Source: Vibrio proteolyticus NBRC 13287 (GTDB lineage: Bacteria > Pseudomonadota > Gammaproteobacteria > Enterobacterales > Vibrionaceae). Taken from it: 64,000 bases of DNA. The stretch spans positions 1 to 64,000 of the forward strand of contig NZ_BATJ01000018.1 in NCBI RefSeq assembly GCF_000467125.1, given 5' to 3'. Position numbers and translations under genes: made by a program. Each line of letters opens with the position of its first letter. The stretch's first letter is position 1. The notes below the pieces were generated by a model. The model worked only from the letters and a program-made list of their open reading frames with translations, had not been told where the DNA came from and made no database searches. Of the stretch, positions 8,034-17,293 are shown in pieces.

Positions 8034-9531
8034 AAAAGCGCAGCTCCCAGCCCGCCGATCGCCAGTACTCTTGCTCAGACTGTAAATCGGCATCCAGCAG
8101 CTTATTGTTTTCCAGCCAGTGCTCGTCTGGGCTGGCGAGAGTCCAGCTGTCATCGTCGATGTTCAACCTCAGTTCAGGGAGCGGATCGTCGTTGCGCTGG
8201 CCATTCAGCAGGATCGCCAGGCGCAAAATCCGGATCAGGCTGATGATGTGTTTTTTCTTAAACAGGGTAAAATCTTCGAGATCATTAAGTTTAAGCGCTT
8301 TACGATGAAAGCGTGCCAGCATGGCCATCACCAGTTGTTGTTCATGGTTGAACCCCGGCATGTTGGTATGGCGCAGGATGTAAGCCGAATGACGGTGTAC
8401 ACCCTGTAGGCTGATACTCAGCCCGACTTCATGCAATAAGGCGCTCCATTCGAGTAAATCAAACAGCTCTGACTGCTTACCCATGCCTAGTGCATCAGCC
8501 ACTTGATCGAGAAATTCACGTGCCTGACCTTTGACTTTCGCGGCGTGCTCTAAATCGACGTTGTGTTTTTGTGCCAGCGCTTCGGTGGTGCGCATCCGGA
8601 TATCGAGGCGCTTAAAACGATCTTCCATTTCATACAGCAGGCCTTCACGCAAAGCGCCTTCAGAAAAGTGCATCTCTTCAATTCTCAGGGCCAGAAAAAT
8701 AGCGTGTAAAATCGCCACACCGGCAGCAAACACTGGTTTACGTTCGTCGGTTAAACCTGACAGGGTGATGTCGTCGATGGTGTGCCACTCACACAGCTTT
8801 TCTATCAGCTTTTCCAGCCGTTTGGCGTTAATAAAACCATCATCGTAACCAAGGCCGATCAGCACTTCTCGGATCGCTTTGATCGTGCCCGATGACCCAA
8901 GTGCAATGTCCCAGCCTTTTTTACGATAGCGTGAGGCGATCGACTCGAGTTTTTGCTCCGCCGCGAGAGTGGCTTTGGCAAAGTTCTTTTTCGACAGTTT
9001 GCCGTTGGCAAAGTATCGATCTGTGTAACTAACGCACCCCATCTGTTTACTGTTGACCAGATCGGCCGCAAAGCCTTTGCCGATCACCAGCTCGGTGCTG
9101 CCTCCTCCAATATCAATCACCAATTTTGAATCGGACTCGGGCTGAGTATGGGCGACGCCTTGATAGATCAGACGCGCCTCTTCTTCACCCGGAATGATTT
9201 CGATGGGGAAGGGCAGAACCTCAAGCGCCCGCTGGAGAAAGATGTGAGCGTTGTTGGCTTGACGCAGAGTGTGCGTGGCCGCAATACGAACATTTTCCGG
9301 GCTGAACCCCTGCAATCGCTCGGCGAACATAGCCAGACACTCCAGACCGCGTTCGATCGCGGCGTGGTCGAGGTTTTGCTGCCCATCCAGGCCAGACGCC
9401 ATACGGACACGCTGTTTGTGGCGGCTTATCAGCTGCAGATCCTGACCGACGACCTTGGCGACCACCATGTGGAAGCTGTTGGAGCCGAGGTCTATCGCTG
9501 CGATATCTCGGGTATCAGTGGGGTGATTCAT
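8032..9531 (-). CDS. ppx: Exopolyphosphatase (Ppx/GppA family)
   Basis: The protein has 499 residues. The N-terminal actin-like ATPase domain shows the two phosphate loops AAIDLGSNSFHMVVAKV and VIDIGGGSTELVIG; the C-terminal half (about 310 onward) is an HD-like helical domain with SALLHEVGLSIS and HRHSAYILRH. Ppx removes terminal phosphate from long polyphosphate chains. Length and layout fit Ppx better than guanosine pentaphosphatase GppA, and the adjacent ppk supports this. Its start lies inside the end of ppk (17-base overlap), so the two are one translation unit. Confidence 0.95.
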   Translation of the reverse strand: MNHPTDTRDIAAIDLGSNSFHMVVAKVVGQDLQLISRHKQRVRMASGLDGQQNLDHAAIERGLECLAMFAERLQGFSPENVRIAATHTLRQANNAHIFLQRALEVLPFPIEIIPGEEEARLIYQGVAHTQPESDSKLVIDIGGGSTELVIGKGFAADLVNSKQMGCVSYTDRYFANGKLSKKNFAKATLAAEQKLESIASRYRKKGWDIALGSSGTIKAIREVLIGLGYDDGFINAKRLEKLIEKLCEWHTIDDITLSGLTDERKPVFAAGVAILHAIFLALRIEEMHFSEGALREGLLYEMEDRFKRLDIRMRTTEALAQKHNVDLEHAAKVKGQAREFLDQVADALGMGKQSELFDLLEWSALLHEVGLSISLQGVHRHSAYILRHTNMPGFNHEQQLVMAMLARFHRKALKLNDLEDFTLFKKKHIISLIRILRLAILLNGQRNDDPLPELRLNIDDDSWTLASPDEHWLENNKLLDADLQSEQEYWRSAGWELRF

Positions 9532-11617
9532 TCGTGTTTAACTGCTCTCTACGTTTTTTAGTCTGCTTTTCTACATTTTTAAGATAGTCATAGATGGCAA
9601 TTTGCGAACGGACTTTTTTGCGATTTCCGCGCGGTACGTAAGTATTGCTCATCTCTTTGTCTATCCAACGCGCTTTTACAGTATCAGTGAAATGAATGTC
9701 AATGATATCAATAATGCGTTGTTTCAGGCGTGGCTCACGAATAGGCGCTGCGACCTCAATGCGATGATCGATGTTGCGGGTCATCCAGTCTGCTGAGGAA
9801 ATGTACACCAGCGGGTCACCGTCATTGTGGGTGATGAGCACTCTGGGGTGTTCGAGGAAGCGATCAACAATGCTGATGATTTTAATGTTATCACTGACCC
9901 CCTCCACGCCTGGGACCAGAGAGCACATACCGCGGATGATCATGTTGATCTCCACGCCGGATGCACTGGCGCCATAGAGCTTGTTCACTAGTCCTTTATC
10001 GACCAAATTATTCACTTTGAGGGTAATGGCGGCCTTTTTGCCAGCGCGAGCGTTAGCGGTTTCGGCGTCGATCAGTCGGTAGAGCTGCTTACGGGCATTG
10101 CGCGGCGACACTAACAGGTGGTTGAAGCGCACTGGCCGGTAAGGGTTTTCAATGTAACCAAACACATTGCGTACTTCATTGGTTAATTCAGGATCGGCGG
10201 TCAGCAGGGAGAAGTCGGTGTAAAGCCGCGCGGTTTTTTCATGGAAGTTACCCGTGCCGATATGAGCATAACTCACCAACTCTTCGTCTTCTCGACGGGT
10301 GATCAGCAGCAGTTTGGAGTGAATTTTTAACCCTGGTGCACCAAACACGACATGGACGCCGGCTTCGGTCAGGACGCGTGACCATTCAATATTGGCTTCT
10401 TCGTCGAACCGGGCCTGAAGCTCCACCACCACCGTCACGCTTTTGCCGTTGTGTACCGCGTCGATGAGTGAATTCATCAAACGTGAATCTTTGGCTACCC
10501 GGTAGATGTTGATTTTGATGCTCAATACTTTGGGATCGAACGACGCCTGGCGCACCAGTTCGGTGATGTGCTCAAAGGTGTGATAAGGGTAATAGAGCAA
10601 AATGTCCTGCGCGCGGATGGCGTCGAATTTATTGGCGTAGCCGTCAAAATCGGCACATTTCATCGGCGGCAGTGGCCGGTTTTCCAGATAATCACGACCA
10701 ACATTCGGAAAGCCGATAAAATCCTTAAAATTATGGTAGCGCCCCCCCGGGATCAGACTGTCGTAGTTAGAAATTTGCAGCTTGTTGCAAAGCAGGCTCA
10801 ACATGGCTTCGGGCATGTCCGTCTCGTAGACAAAACGCACCGGCATGGCACTCAGGCGTTGCGCCAGGCCTTCGGACATCTGCTCCAGCAGGCTGTGTTC
10901 CACCTCATTACTCAGATCGTATTCCGCATCCCGGGTCATCTTCATGGCGTAACCGTTGAGCTCGTCGTACTCAAAAAAGCCCTGAAATATGTCATCGAAA
11001 CAATAACGGATAATATTATCCAGCAGAATGATGGTCTTGCGCCGTTTGCCTTTTTGCTCTGGTACCATGACAAAGCGTGGCAAGTGATCGGTTGGAATTT
11101 CCAGCAGTGCGTATTGTCTGTTTTCTCCCTTCCGCAACTCGACGGCAATATAGGCATATTCGTCTTTGAGAAACTCAAGCACATCAATTTCGTCACTGAT
11201 CAGCAGCGGAGTGAGGTGAGGCAAGACTTCATTGCGGAAGTATTTTCGGATCCACTTTTGTTGGGTTTCGTTGAGTTGGGTTTCATTTACCAGGAAGATC
11301 CGCCGGCGGGCCATTTCCATGATCAGCTCACCGTATAACTCATCGAAACGTTGGTTGAGTTTGAGGGCCTTGTTTTGCATTTTGGTCAGCAGGTGTTTGG
11401 AGTTGTCGTTGACGCCGCGATCCTGGTTGATCAAAATGCGACGCTTGACGTCGGAAAAGCGAACTTTATAAAACTCATCCAGGTTGTTGGAAAAAATACC
11501 CAGAAAGCGGATGCGCTCGATCAATGGGACGGATTTATCAGCGGCTTCTTGCAGCACCCGCTCGTTAAATGACAACCAACTCAACTCTTTTTCAATATAC
11601 AGTTTCTCAGCACTCAT
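9515..11617 (-). CDS. ppk1: Polyphosphate kinase 1
   Basis: PPK1 (700 residues, full length) makes polyphosphate from ATP reversibly. Domains run in the known order: N domain (YIEKELSWLSFNERVLQEA), head domain, and the two phospholipase-D-like C domains. The first of these holds the catalytic histidine motif KIHSKLLLITRR followed by HIGTGNFHEKTARLYTDF. A second HNDGDPLVYISSADWMTRN motif is in the C2 domain. ATG at 11617 follows GGTAAAGATG. The gene is divergent from pstC; a good Pho box reads toward pstC, and only a half-site (TTGTCAT on the minus strand at 11690-11696) points toward ppk. Confidence 0.97.
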   Translation of the reverse strand: MSAEKLYIEKELSWLSFNERVLQEAADKSVPLIERIRFLGIFSNNLDEFYKVRFSDVKRRILINQDRGVNDNSKHLLTKMQNKALKLNQRFDELYGELIMEMARRRIFLVNETQLNETQQKWIRKYFRNEVLPHLTPLLISDEIDVLEFLKDEYAYIAVELRKGENRQYALLEIPTDHLPRFVMVPEQKGKRRKTIILLDNIIRYCFDDIFQGFFEYDELNGYAMKMTRDAEYDLSNEVEHSLLEQMSEGLAQRLSAMPVRFVYETDMPEAMLSLLCNKLQISNYDSLIPGGRYHNFKDFIGFPNVGRDYLENRPLPPMKCADFDGYANKFDAIRAQDILLYYPYHTFEHITELVRQASFDPKVLSIKINIYRVAKDSRLMNSLIDAVHNGKSVTVVVELQARFDEEANIEWSRVLTEAGVHVVFGAPGLKIHSKLLLITRREDEELVSYAHIGTGNFHEKTARLYTDFSLLTADPELTNEVRNVFGYIENPYRPVRFNHLLVSPRNARKQLYRLIDAETANARAGKKAAITLKVNNLVDKGLVNKLYGASASGVEINMIIRGMCSLVPGVEGVSDNIKIISIVDRFLEHPRVLITHNDGDPLVYISSADWMTRNIDHRIEVAAPIREPRLKQRIIDIIDIHFTDTVKARWIDKEMSNTYVPRGNRKKVRSQIAIYDYLKNVEKQTKKRREQLNTNESPH

Positions 11618-11755
11618 CTTTACCTTTCCAACCCCAAGCAGCCATTATTGACTAAAAACGCAACTTGTTAAGCAACTTAGTGAGTAAATATGACAATTTT
11701 ATTTCAAAATAGACCAAACTTTATTGTTGTATGGATTTCAGTTGTTTAATGCGAT

Positions 11756-11789
11756 CTGTAATATAAATGTCACCTAAACGAAATAATAT
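11756..11789 (+). promoter_or_regulatory. Pho box and -10 element of pstCAB-phoU
   Basis: CTGTAAT, ATAA, ATGTCAC form two heptamers with the four-base spacer of a PhoB site. Ten bases on, TAATAT (11784-11789) fits a -10. Transcription would start near 11796, just before the ribosome site of pstC. The layout mirrors the phoB promoter box. Confidence 0.85.
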
Positions 11790-11819
11790 GACACCAGCGT
11801 ATAAATGGTAGAGGAAGAC

Positions 11820-14015
11820 ATGGCAAAGGCCGAATTTTCATTGCAGGAACGCGACAGAAAGCGATTGGTGAAAGATCGCCTGGTTCGTGCGGCCGTGTCT
11901 TTTGGTGGCGTCAGTGTATTGGCGGCGCTGGTGTTGATCTTTATCTATCTGGCGATGATCGTGTTGCCTCTGTTTTCCGACGCCAAAATTCATCCCAACC
12001 AGGCTCAAACATCGATCTCGATCAGCGATCCCGTATTCATCGGTTTGGATGACAGTGGTGAACTGGCGTATACCTTATCCGCTGAAGGACAACTTGATTT
12101 CTGGGCAATGACGTCGCCTGCCAGCGCGGCGAAATATTCTGAACAGGTCGCGCCGCCAGGGAGTCTGTTCGCCCGTGGCCAGCCCTCTTCAGGGTGGCTT
12201 GCCGCCGCCACTTCGCAAGGTCATCTGACGATATTCAAACCACAACCCGCCGCGCTGAACAGTCCGTCAGGGCAATCACCATCACCGAAAGTTGTACGTT
12301 ATCCTCAGGCCGATAAACTGACACTGACGTTTGGCAGCCAACGACTCAAGCAGTTTGTGTTTGGCGTGTCTGGCCGAACACCGACTGCGGCCGGGTATTT
12401 TGATGACAACAGTGTGGCGGTCAAATGGCTGGATGCTCAGCAACGGATCCATCAGTTTGTTTTTCCAACCCCATTCATCGGCCTGGATCAGATGTTGCTG
12501 ACACCGGATGGCCAAACGCTGTATCTGCGCACCGGTTCGGAACTGGTGGTGGCCCGGCGTCACCAGAGCGGGTATGCGGTGCGCGAAGTGGTGGATCTGA
12601 GTGACGGAGCCACCCGCCATGGCGTAACGGATGTGACGCTGCTGTCCGGCGCGTACTCGTTATTGGTGACGCATAAAGATGGCCTCGTCACACAGTGGTT
12701 CGATGTTCTCAAAGATCAACAGCGTCATCTTACCCAGATCCGCTCGTTCAAACTCGCGTCACAGTTGAAATTGTTGCTGCCGGATACCTATCGTAAGGGC
12801 TTCTACAGTTTTTATCTGAATGGGACGGTGCAGAGTCATTACACGACCAGTGAAAAGCTGGTGTTGTTTGATCGCGCCTACACTCAGGTACCGCAACTGG
12901 CGGCGATGTCGAACAATGAACGTTTTTTACTCACGTATCTCGATGGGCTGTTGAACGTTGCAAAAGTCGACAACGGCTATCCGGAAATTTCGCTATCTTC
13001 GTTGTGGCAAAAAGTCTGGTATGAAAGTTATCCTGAGCCGCAATATGTGTGGCAGACCACTTCTGCCAGTGATGATTTTGAAGCCAAGTTCAGCCTGATA
13101 CCGATCGCGTTTGGTACCCTGAAAGCGGCCGCTTACGCGATGTTGTTTGCGGTGCCGATTGCCATTCTCGGTGCAATATACACGGCGTATTTTATGTCCC
13201 CCCGTTTGCGTCGTGTGGTTAAACCGACGGTCGAACTGATGGAAGCGTTACCGACCGTGATCATTGGTTTTCTGGCTGGGCTCTGGTTTGCACCCATTGT
13301 CGAAACACACCTGACGGCAGTGTTCGTTCTGCTGGTTTTTCTGCCGCTGGCCACGGTGGTGGTCGGGGCGGTATACCAACTGCTCCCGACCCGATGGACG
13401 GGGCGTTTACCTAATGGCTGGCATGTGTTGATTCTGATGCCCGTGCTGGTGATCCTGACTACATTGCTGATGCTCAACAGCGCCCAGTTGGAAGACGGGT
13501 TGTTTCACGGTGACATTCGCGTATTTCTCGCCAGCCATGGCATCGACTATGATCAGCGTAACGCGCTGGTGGTGGGCTTTGCGATGGGATTTGCGGTGAT
13601 ACCGACCATTTTTACCATCGCAGAAGATGCGATTTTCTCTGTGCCCAAGCACTTGTCTGACGGCTCGCTCGCCCTGGGTGCTACGCCCTGGCAGACGTTG
13701 ATTCATGTGGTGTTACTGACCGCCAGCCCGGGGATTTTCTCAGCCGTCATGATGGGGCTGGGCCGTGCTGTGGGGGAAACCATGATTGTGCTGATGGCGA
13801 CCGGAAACACCCCCATTATGGATTGGAACATTCTCGAAGGCATGCGCACGCTATCCGCCACCATTGCGGTTGAAATGCCCGAGTCTGAAGTGGGCAGCTC
13901 GCATTTCCGGATTCTGTTCCTCGCGGCGCTGATTTTGCTGATGTTCACGTTTGCTGCCAACTCTCTGGCGGAATGGGTAAGACAACGATTAAGAGATAAG
14001 TACCGTGCGCTGTAA
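11820..14015 (+). CDS. pstC: Phosphate ABC transporter permease PstC, long form
   Basis: The protein has 731 residues from the ATG at 11820, which has the ribosome site AGAGGAAG; an ATG at 11805 would sit almost at the predicted transcript start. It is far longer than the roughly 320 residues of E. coli PstC. One membrane helix near the N terminus (about 30-55) is followed by a domain of some 350 residues with repeated beta-rich segments (about 70-420). The conventional permease core comes last, with EALPTVIIGFLAGLW and the coupling loop DGSLALGATPWQTLIHVVLL. Such long forms are known in Vibrio and Pseudomonas. It begins the pstC-pstA-pstB-phoU operon. Confidence 0.93.
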   Translation: MAKAEFSLQERDRKRLVKDRLVRAAVSFGGVSVLAALVLIFIYLAMIVLPLFSDAKIHPNQAQTSISISDPVFIGLDDSGELAYTLSAEGQLDFWAMTSPASAAKYSEQVAPPGSLFARGQPSSGWLAAATSQGHLTIFKPQPAALNSPSGQSPSPKVVRYPQADKLTLTFGSQRLKQFVFGVSGRTPTAAGYFDDNSVAVKWLDAQQRIHQFVFPTPFIGLDQMLLTPDGQTLYLRTGSELVVARRHQSGYAVREVVDLSDGATRHGVTDVTLLSGAYSLLVTHKDGLVTQWFDVLKDQQRHLTQIRSFKLASQLKLLLPDTYRKGFYSFYLNGTVQSHYTTSEKLVLFDRAYTQVPQLAAMSNNERFLLTYLDGLLNVAKVDNGYPEISLSSLWQKVWYESYPEPQYVWQTTSASDDFEAKFSLIPIAFGTLKAAAYAMLFAVPIAILGAIYTAYFMSPRLRRVVKPTVELMEALPTVIIGFLAGLWFAPIVETHLTAVFVLLVFLPLATVVVGAVYQLLPTRWTGRLPNGWHVLILMPVLVILTTLLMLNSAQLEDGLFHGDIRVFLASHGIDYDQRNALVVGFAMGFAVIPTIFTIAEDAIFSVPKHLSDGSLALGATPWQTLIHVVLLTASPGIFSAVMMGLGRAVGETMIVLMATGNTPIMDWNILEGMRTLSATIAVEMPESEVGSSHFRILFLAALILLMFTFAANSLAEWVRQRLRDKYRAL

Positions 14016-14050
14016 CCTAACATTCGATTTTGAACTTAGCGGGGCCGGCC

Positions 14051-15697
14051 GTGTTTAACTGGCTAAGAAGTGGCACGCCATGGGTATGGCTGACTGGCGG
14101 GGCGGTCAGTGCCAGCCTGTTGTCAGTACTCGGCCTGTTGCTGCTGATCGGCTGGAAGGGCTTGTCCTATTTCTGGCCGGCCCCCTTGTATGAATGGAAA
14201 ACCACCTCAGGCAGTACTATGGTCGGGCAGTTGTATGCCCGCGAATCCGTGCCAGTGAATCACTTGGTGGAGATGAAAAAGCACTTGCCATCATCGGTGA
14301 TTGAAGAGGGACTGGTCGATCGACTCAGCATCAAAGTGGCCAACCGCGATGTATTTCCGGCCGATTTTATTTCCGTACTGGATGTGGATATTGCGTCGCG
14401 CCGTCAGCCGTCCGGCTGGGCGGTGGTCGAACGTACCCGCAGCGGTGACTTTTTTGCTAAACCGGTAGCGTACGTGAGCGCCGGAGTCAGCGAAAGCAGC
14501 GATATCTCGGAGCGGATTGAACTTGGGCTGGACAAAGCGCAGCAGCTGCGTGAAGCAATTGAACGGGTGATTGCCAAAGAAATTCGCATCATCAGTGGCT
14601 TGAGTGAAAAGCTGCGCCTGGAGCATCGCCGCCGAGAGTTGAATCACCGCCTCAATGCGGCCTACCAGACTCAGTATGAGCAGCGTCAGGCACAATTTAA
14701 GGCGCAATTGCAGACCGCAGAAGCCAAGCTGGACGGCCTGCGCAGTCAGCTCAATCATGACGCATTGGTTGTGGAAGACATGACGGGTAAACGGCATGTG
14801 ATTCCATTGAGCGACATTCTTGATGTCTGGTATCCCAATGACATGCACCTGTTGGCGAAAGTCGCGCAATGGGGCAAGCAGATGTGGAAGTTTCTCGCCG
14901 ATGATCCGCGAGAGTCCAACTCCGAGGGGGGGGTGTTTCCGGCGATATTTGGCACCGTACTGCTGGTGATCATCATGTCGATCATCGTGATGCCGCTTGG
15001 GGTTCTGGCTGCGGTGTATCTGCATGAATACGCGAAAAATAATTGGTTTACTCGGGTGATTCGCGTCGCGGTTATCAATCTGGCGGGTGTGCCGTCCATT
15101 GTTTACGGGGTGTTTGGGCTGGGCTTTTTTGTCTATACCTTAGGTGGGTCGATCGATGCGCTGTTTTACTCCGAGCGTTTGCCCGCACCGACGTTTGGCA
15201 CGCCGGGGCTGCTGTGGTCTGCGTTAACGCTGGCGGTCCTGACGCTGCCGGTGGTGATTGTGGCCACTGAAGAGGGTCTGACCCGGATTCCGGTGTCAGT
15301 ACGTCATGGCTCACTGGCCCTCGGCGCGACTCAGTTTGAAACGCTGTGGCGTATCGTATTACCGATGGCGAGTCCGGCCATCATTACCGGCTTGGTGCTG
15401 GCCGTGGCGCGCGCTGCAGGCGAGGTTGCCCCATTGATGCTGGTGGGGGCGGTCAAGCTGGCTTCCAGCTTGCCAGTCGACAGTCAGTTTCCGTTTTTGC
15501 ATCTCGAACGTAAGTTCATGCATCTCGGTTTTCATATTTATGACGTCGGTTTCCAGACCACCAATATTGAAGCGGCGCGTCCACTGGTGTACGCAACCTC
15601 ATTTTTACTGGTCACCGTGATTGTCGGTCTGAATCTGACGGCGATCAGCATCCGCAATAATTTGCGGGAAAAATACCGAACATTGGGACAAGATTAA
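14051..15697 (+). CDS. pstA: Phosphate ABC transporter permease PstA, long form
   Basis: The protein has about 548 residues from the GTG at 14051 (preceded by AGCGGGG); an in-frame TTG at 14030 would add seven. After the first helix (about 15-40) comes a large insert of about 230 residues, the DUF3333-type region. It includes a coiled-coil-like stretch (LRLEHRRRELNHRLNAAYQT) rich in Arg/Gln, and is not found in E. coli PstA. The permease core follows, with the coupling loop RHGSLALGATQFETLWRIVL and NIEAARPLVYATSFLLV. It pairs with the long PstC. Its stop is two bases before the start of pstB. Confidence 0.93.
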   Translation: MFNWLRSGTPWVWLTGGAVSASLLSVLGLLLLIGWKGLSYFWPAPLYEWKTTSGSTMVGQLYARESVPVNHLVEMKKHLPSSVIEEGLVDRLSIKVANRDVFPADFISVLDVDIASRRQPSGWAVVERTRSGDFFAKPVAYVSAGVSESSDISERIELGLDKAQQLREAIERVIAKEIRIISGLSEKLRLEHRRRELNHRLNAAYQTQYEQRQAQFKAQLQTAEAKLDGLRSQLNHDALVVEDMTGKRHVIPLSDILDVWYPNDMHLLAKVAQWGKQMWKFLADDPRESNSEGGVFPAIFGTVLLVIIMSIIVMPLGVLAAVYLHEYAKNNWFTRVIRVAVINLAGVPSIVYGVFGLGFFVYTLGGSIDALFYSERLPAPTFGTPGLLWSALTLAVLTLPVVIVATEEGLTRIPVSVRHGSLALGATQFETLWRIVLPMASPAIITGLVLAVARAAGEVAPLMLVGAVKLASSLPVDSQFPFLHLERKFMHLGFHIYDVGFQTTNIEAARPLVYATSFLLVTVIVGLNLTAISIRNNLREKYRTLGQD

Positions 15698-15699
15698 GC

Positions 15700-16518
15700 A
15701 TGTTTTCAGTCAATCAAACCCTCGGGTATCAGCCCCCGATCGACGTCAACAACCTCAGTGATGAGCAGACGGCCATCGCGATTGAGCAGTTGAGCTTGTT
15801 CTACCAGAGCGCTCAGGCGTTGAGTGACATCTCCATGCGTATTCCGAAAGGGCAGGTGACGGCTTTCATCGGCCCCTCCGGCTGCGGGAAATCGACCTTG
15901 CTGCGCTGCATTAACCGTATGAATGATCTGGTCGAAGGGTGTCGGGTCGAAGGTAAAGTCAAACTGCACGGCAAAAATGTCTATCATCCGACCGTGGATG
16001 TCGCCACCTTGCGACGCCGGGTCGGAATGGTCTTCCAGCGCCCGAATCCATTCCCGAAATCGATTTATGAAAACGTGGTGTACGGGCTGCGTCTGCAGGG
16101 CATCCGCAACAGTCGTACTCTTGATGACGCCGTTGAACGTTCACTGCGTGCTGCTGCATTGTGGGAGGAAGTGAAAGATCGACTCAACGAGAATGCGTTT
16201 GGCTTGTCCGGTGGCCAGCAACAGCGTCTGGTGATAGCCCGGGCGATTGCGATTGAACCGGAAGTGCTGCTGCTGGATGAGCCTACTTCGGCTCTGGATC
16301 CGATCTCGACTCTGACGATCGAAGAGCTTATCAATGATCTCAAAACCAAATATACCGTGGTGATCGTCACGCACAACATGCAACAGGCGGCCCGAGTCAG
16401 TGATCACACGGCGTTTATTCATATGGGTAAATTGGTGGAATATTCGGATACCGACTCCATCTTTACCTCGCCGATGAAAAAGCAGACCGAAGACTATATT
16501 ACCGGTCGTTACGGTTAA
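15700..16518 (+). CDS. pstB: Phosphate ABC transporter ATP-binding protein PstB
   Basis: The protein has 272 residues, the usual PstB length. It shows Walker A GPSGCGKST (about 58-66), a Q loop (VFQRPNPFPKSIYENV, a PstB-specific stretch), ABC signature LSGGQQQRL, Walker B VLLLDEPTSALDP and the switch histidine in VIVTHNMQQ. It powers phosphate import through PstC/PstA at the inner membrane. ATG at 15700 follows GGGACAAGATTAAGC with tight spacing to pstA. phoU follows after 76 bases. Confidence 0.97.
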   Translation: MFSVNQTLGYQPPIDVNNLSDEQTAIAIEQLSLFYQSAQALSDISMRIPKGQVTAFIGPSGCGKSTLLRCINRMNDLVEGCRVEGKVKLHGKNVYHPTVDVATLRRRVGMVFQRPNPFPKSIYENVVYGLRLQGIRNSRTLDDAVERSLRAAALWEEVKDRLNENAFGLSGGQQQRLVIARAIAIEPEVLLLDEPTSALDPISTLTIEELINDLKTKYTVVIVTHNMQQAARVSDHTAFIHMGKLVEYSDTDSIFTSPMKKQTEDYITGRYG

Positions 16519-16594
16519 GCGATTTACATTGGTGAGGTTTCACGATACACATGAGCTATCCTGATCTATAACAAGCAACACAATAGGGAATTCT

Positions 16595-17293
16595 ATGCAT
16601 TTCGGTCGTCACATTTCCGGTCAGTTTAACGTTGAGCTGGAATCGATCCGTACCCATGTTCTGACCATGGGCGGATTGGTGGAACAGCAATTGTCGTTTG
16701 CGATGCAGGCACTGCACAAGGAAGACATTGAACTGGCGCGTAAAGTGGTACGTGATGATCACAAAGTGAATGCAATGGAAGTCTCCATCGATGAGGCGTG
16801 TACCCGTATCATTGCCAAGCGTCAGCCGACGGCGAAAGATCTGCGCCTTATCATGGCGATCATCAAGACCATCACGGATCTGGAGCGTATTGGTGATGTG
16901 GCGACCAAAATTGCGTACGTGGCGATTGAAAGCCCTTCCTCCCAAGAGGGGCAGTTTAATGTATCGCTTGAGCCACTGTGTCGTCAGGCAATCACTATGC
17001 TGCATCAAGTTTTGGATGCCTTTGCGCGCATGGACGTCGATGCCGCCGCCAATGTTCACAAACTCGATGATAAGCTCGATGCGGAATACGAGGCGGTGAT
17101 CCGCCAGTTGATGACTTACATGATGGAAGACCCGAAAAACATTCCGCATATTCTTCAGGTCATGTGGTCGGCTCGTGCCATTGAACGGGTTGGAGATCGT
17201 TGCCAGAACATCTGTGAGTACATCATCTATTTTGTCAAAGGCAAAGATGTCCGCCATCTGGGGGATCAGAGCATCGACGACGCGCTGCGTTAA
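16595..17293 (+). CDS. phoU: Phosphate signalling protein PhoU
   Basis: The protein has 232 residues and is all helical, with two repeated three-helix PhoU domains. Each carries the metal-binding E/D-rich motif, for example IKTITDLERIGDVATKIAY in the first and SARAIERVGDRCQNICEYI in the second. PhoU links the Pst transporter to PhoR and keeps the kinase off when phosphate is plentiful. It ends the operon; its TAA overlaps the TAA of ppk2 on the opposite strand by two bases, so no room is left for a separate terminator. Confidence 0.97.
   Translation: MHFGRHISGQFNVELESIRTHVLTMGGLVEQQLSFAMQALHKEDIELARKVVRDDHKVNAMEVSIDEACTRIIAKRQPTAKDLRLIMAIIKTITDLERIGDVATKIAYVAIESPSSQEGQFNVSLEPLCRQAITMLHQVLDAFARMDVDAAANVHKLDDKLDAEYEAVIRQLMTYMMEDPKNIPHILQVMWSARAIERVGDRCQNICEYIIYFVKGKDVRHLGDQSIDDALR

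Noticed and set aside
10568..11338. 256-codon open frame antisense to ppk1
   Set aside because: It lies wholly within ppk1, which has full family motifs; composition is typical of a reverse-strand shadow.
11679..11696. Possible Pho box directed at ppk1
   Set aside because: Only one heptamer (TTGTCAT on the minus strand) fits; the partner heptamer has no matches to the consensus.
14291..15025. 244-codon open frame antisense to pstA
   Set aside because: Shadow of the pstA coding region with His/Arg/Gln-rich composition and no recognisable domain.
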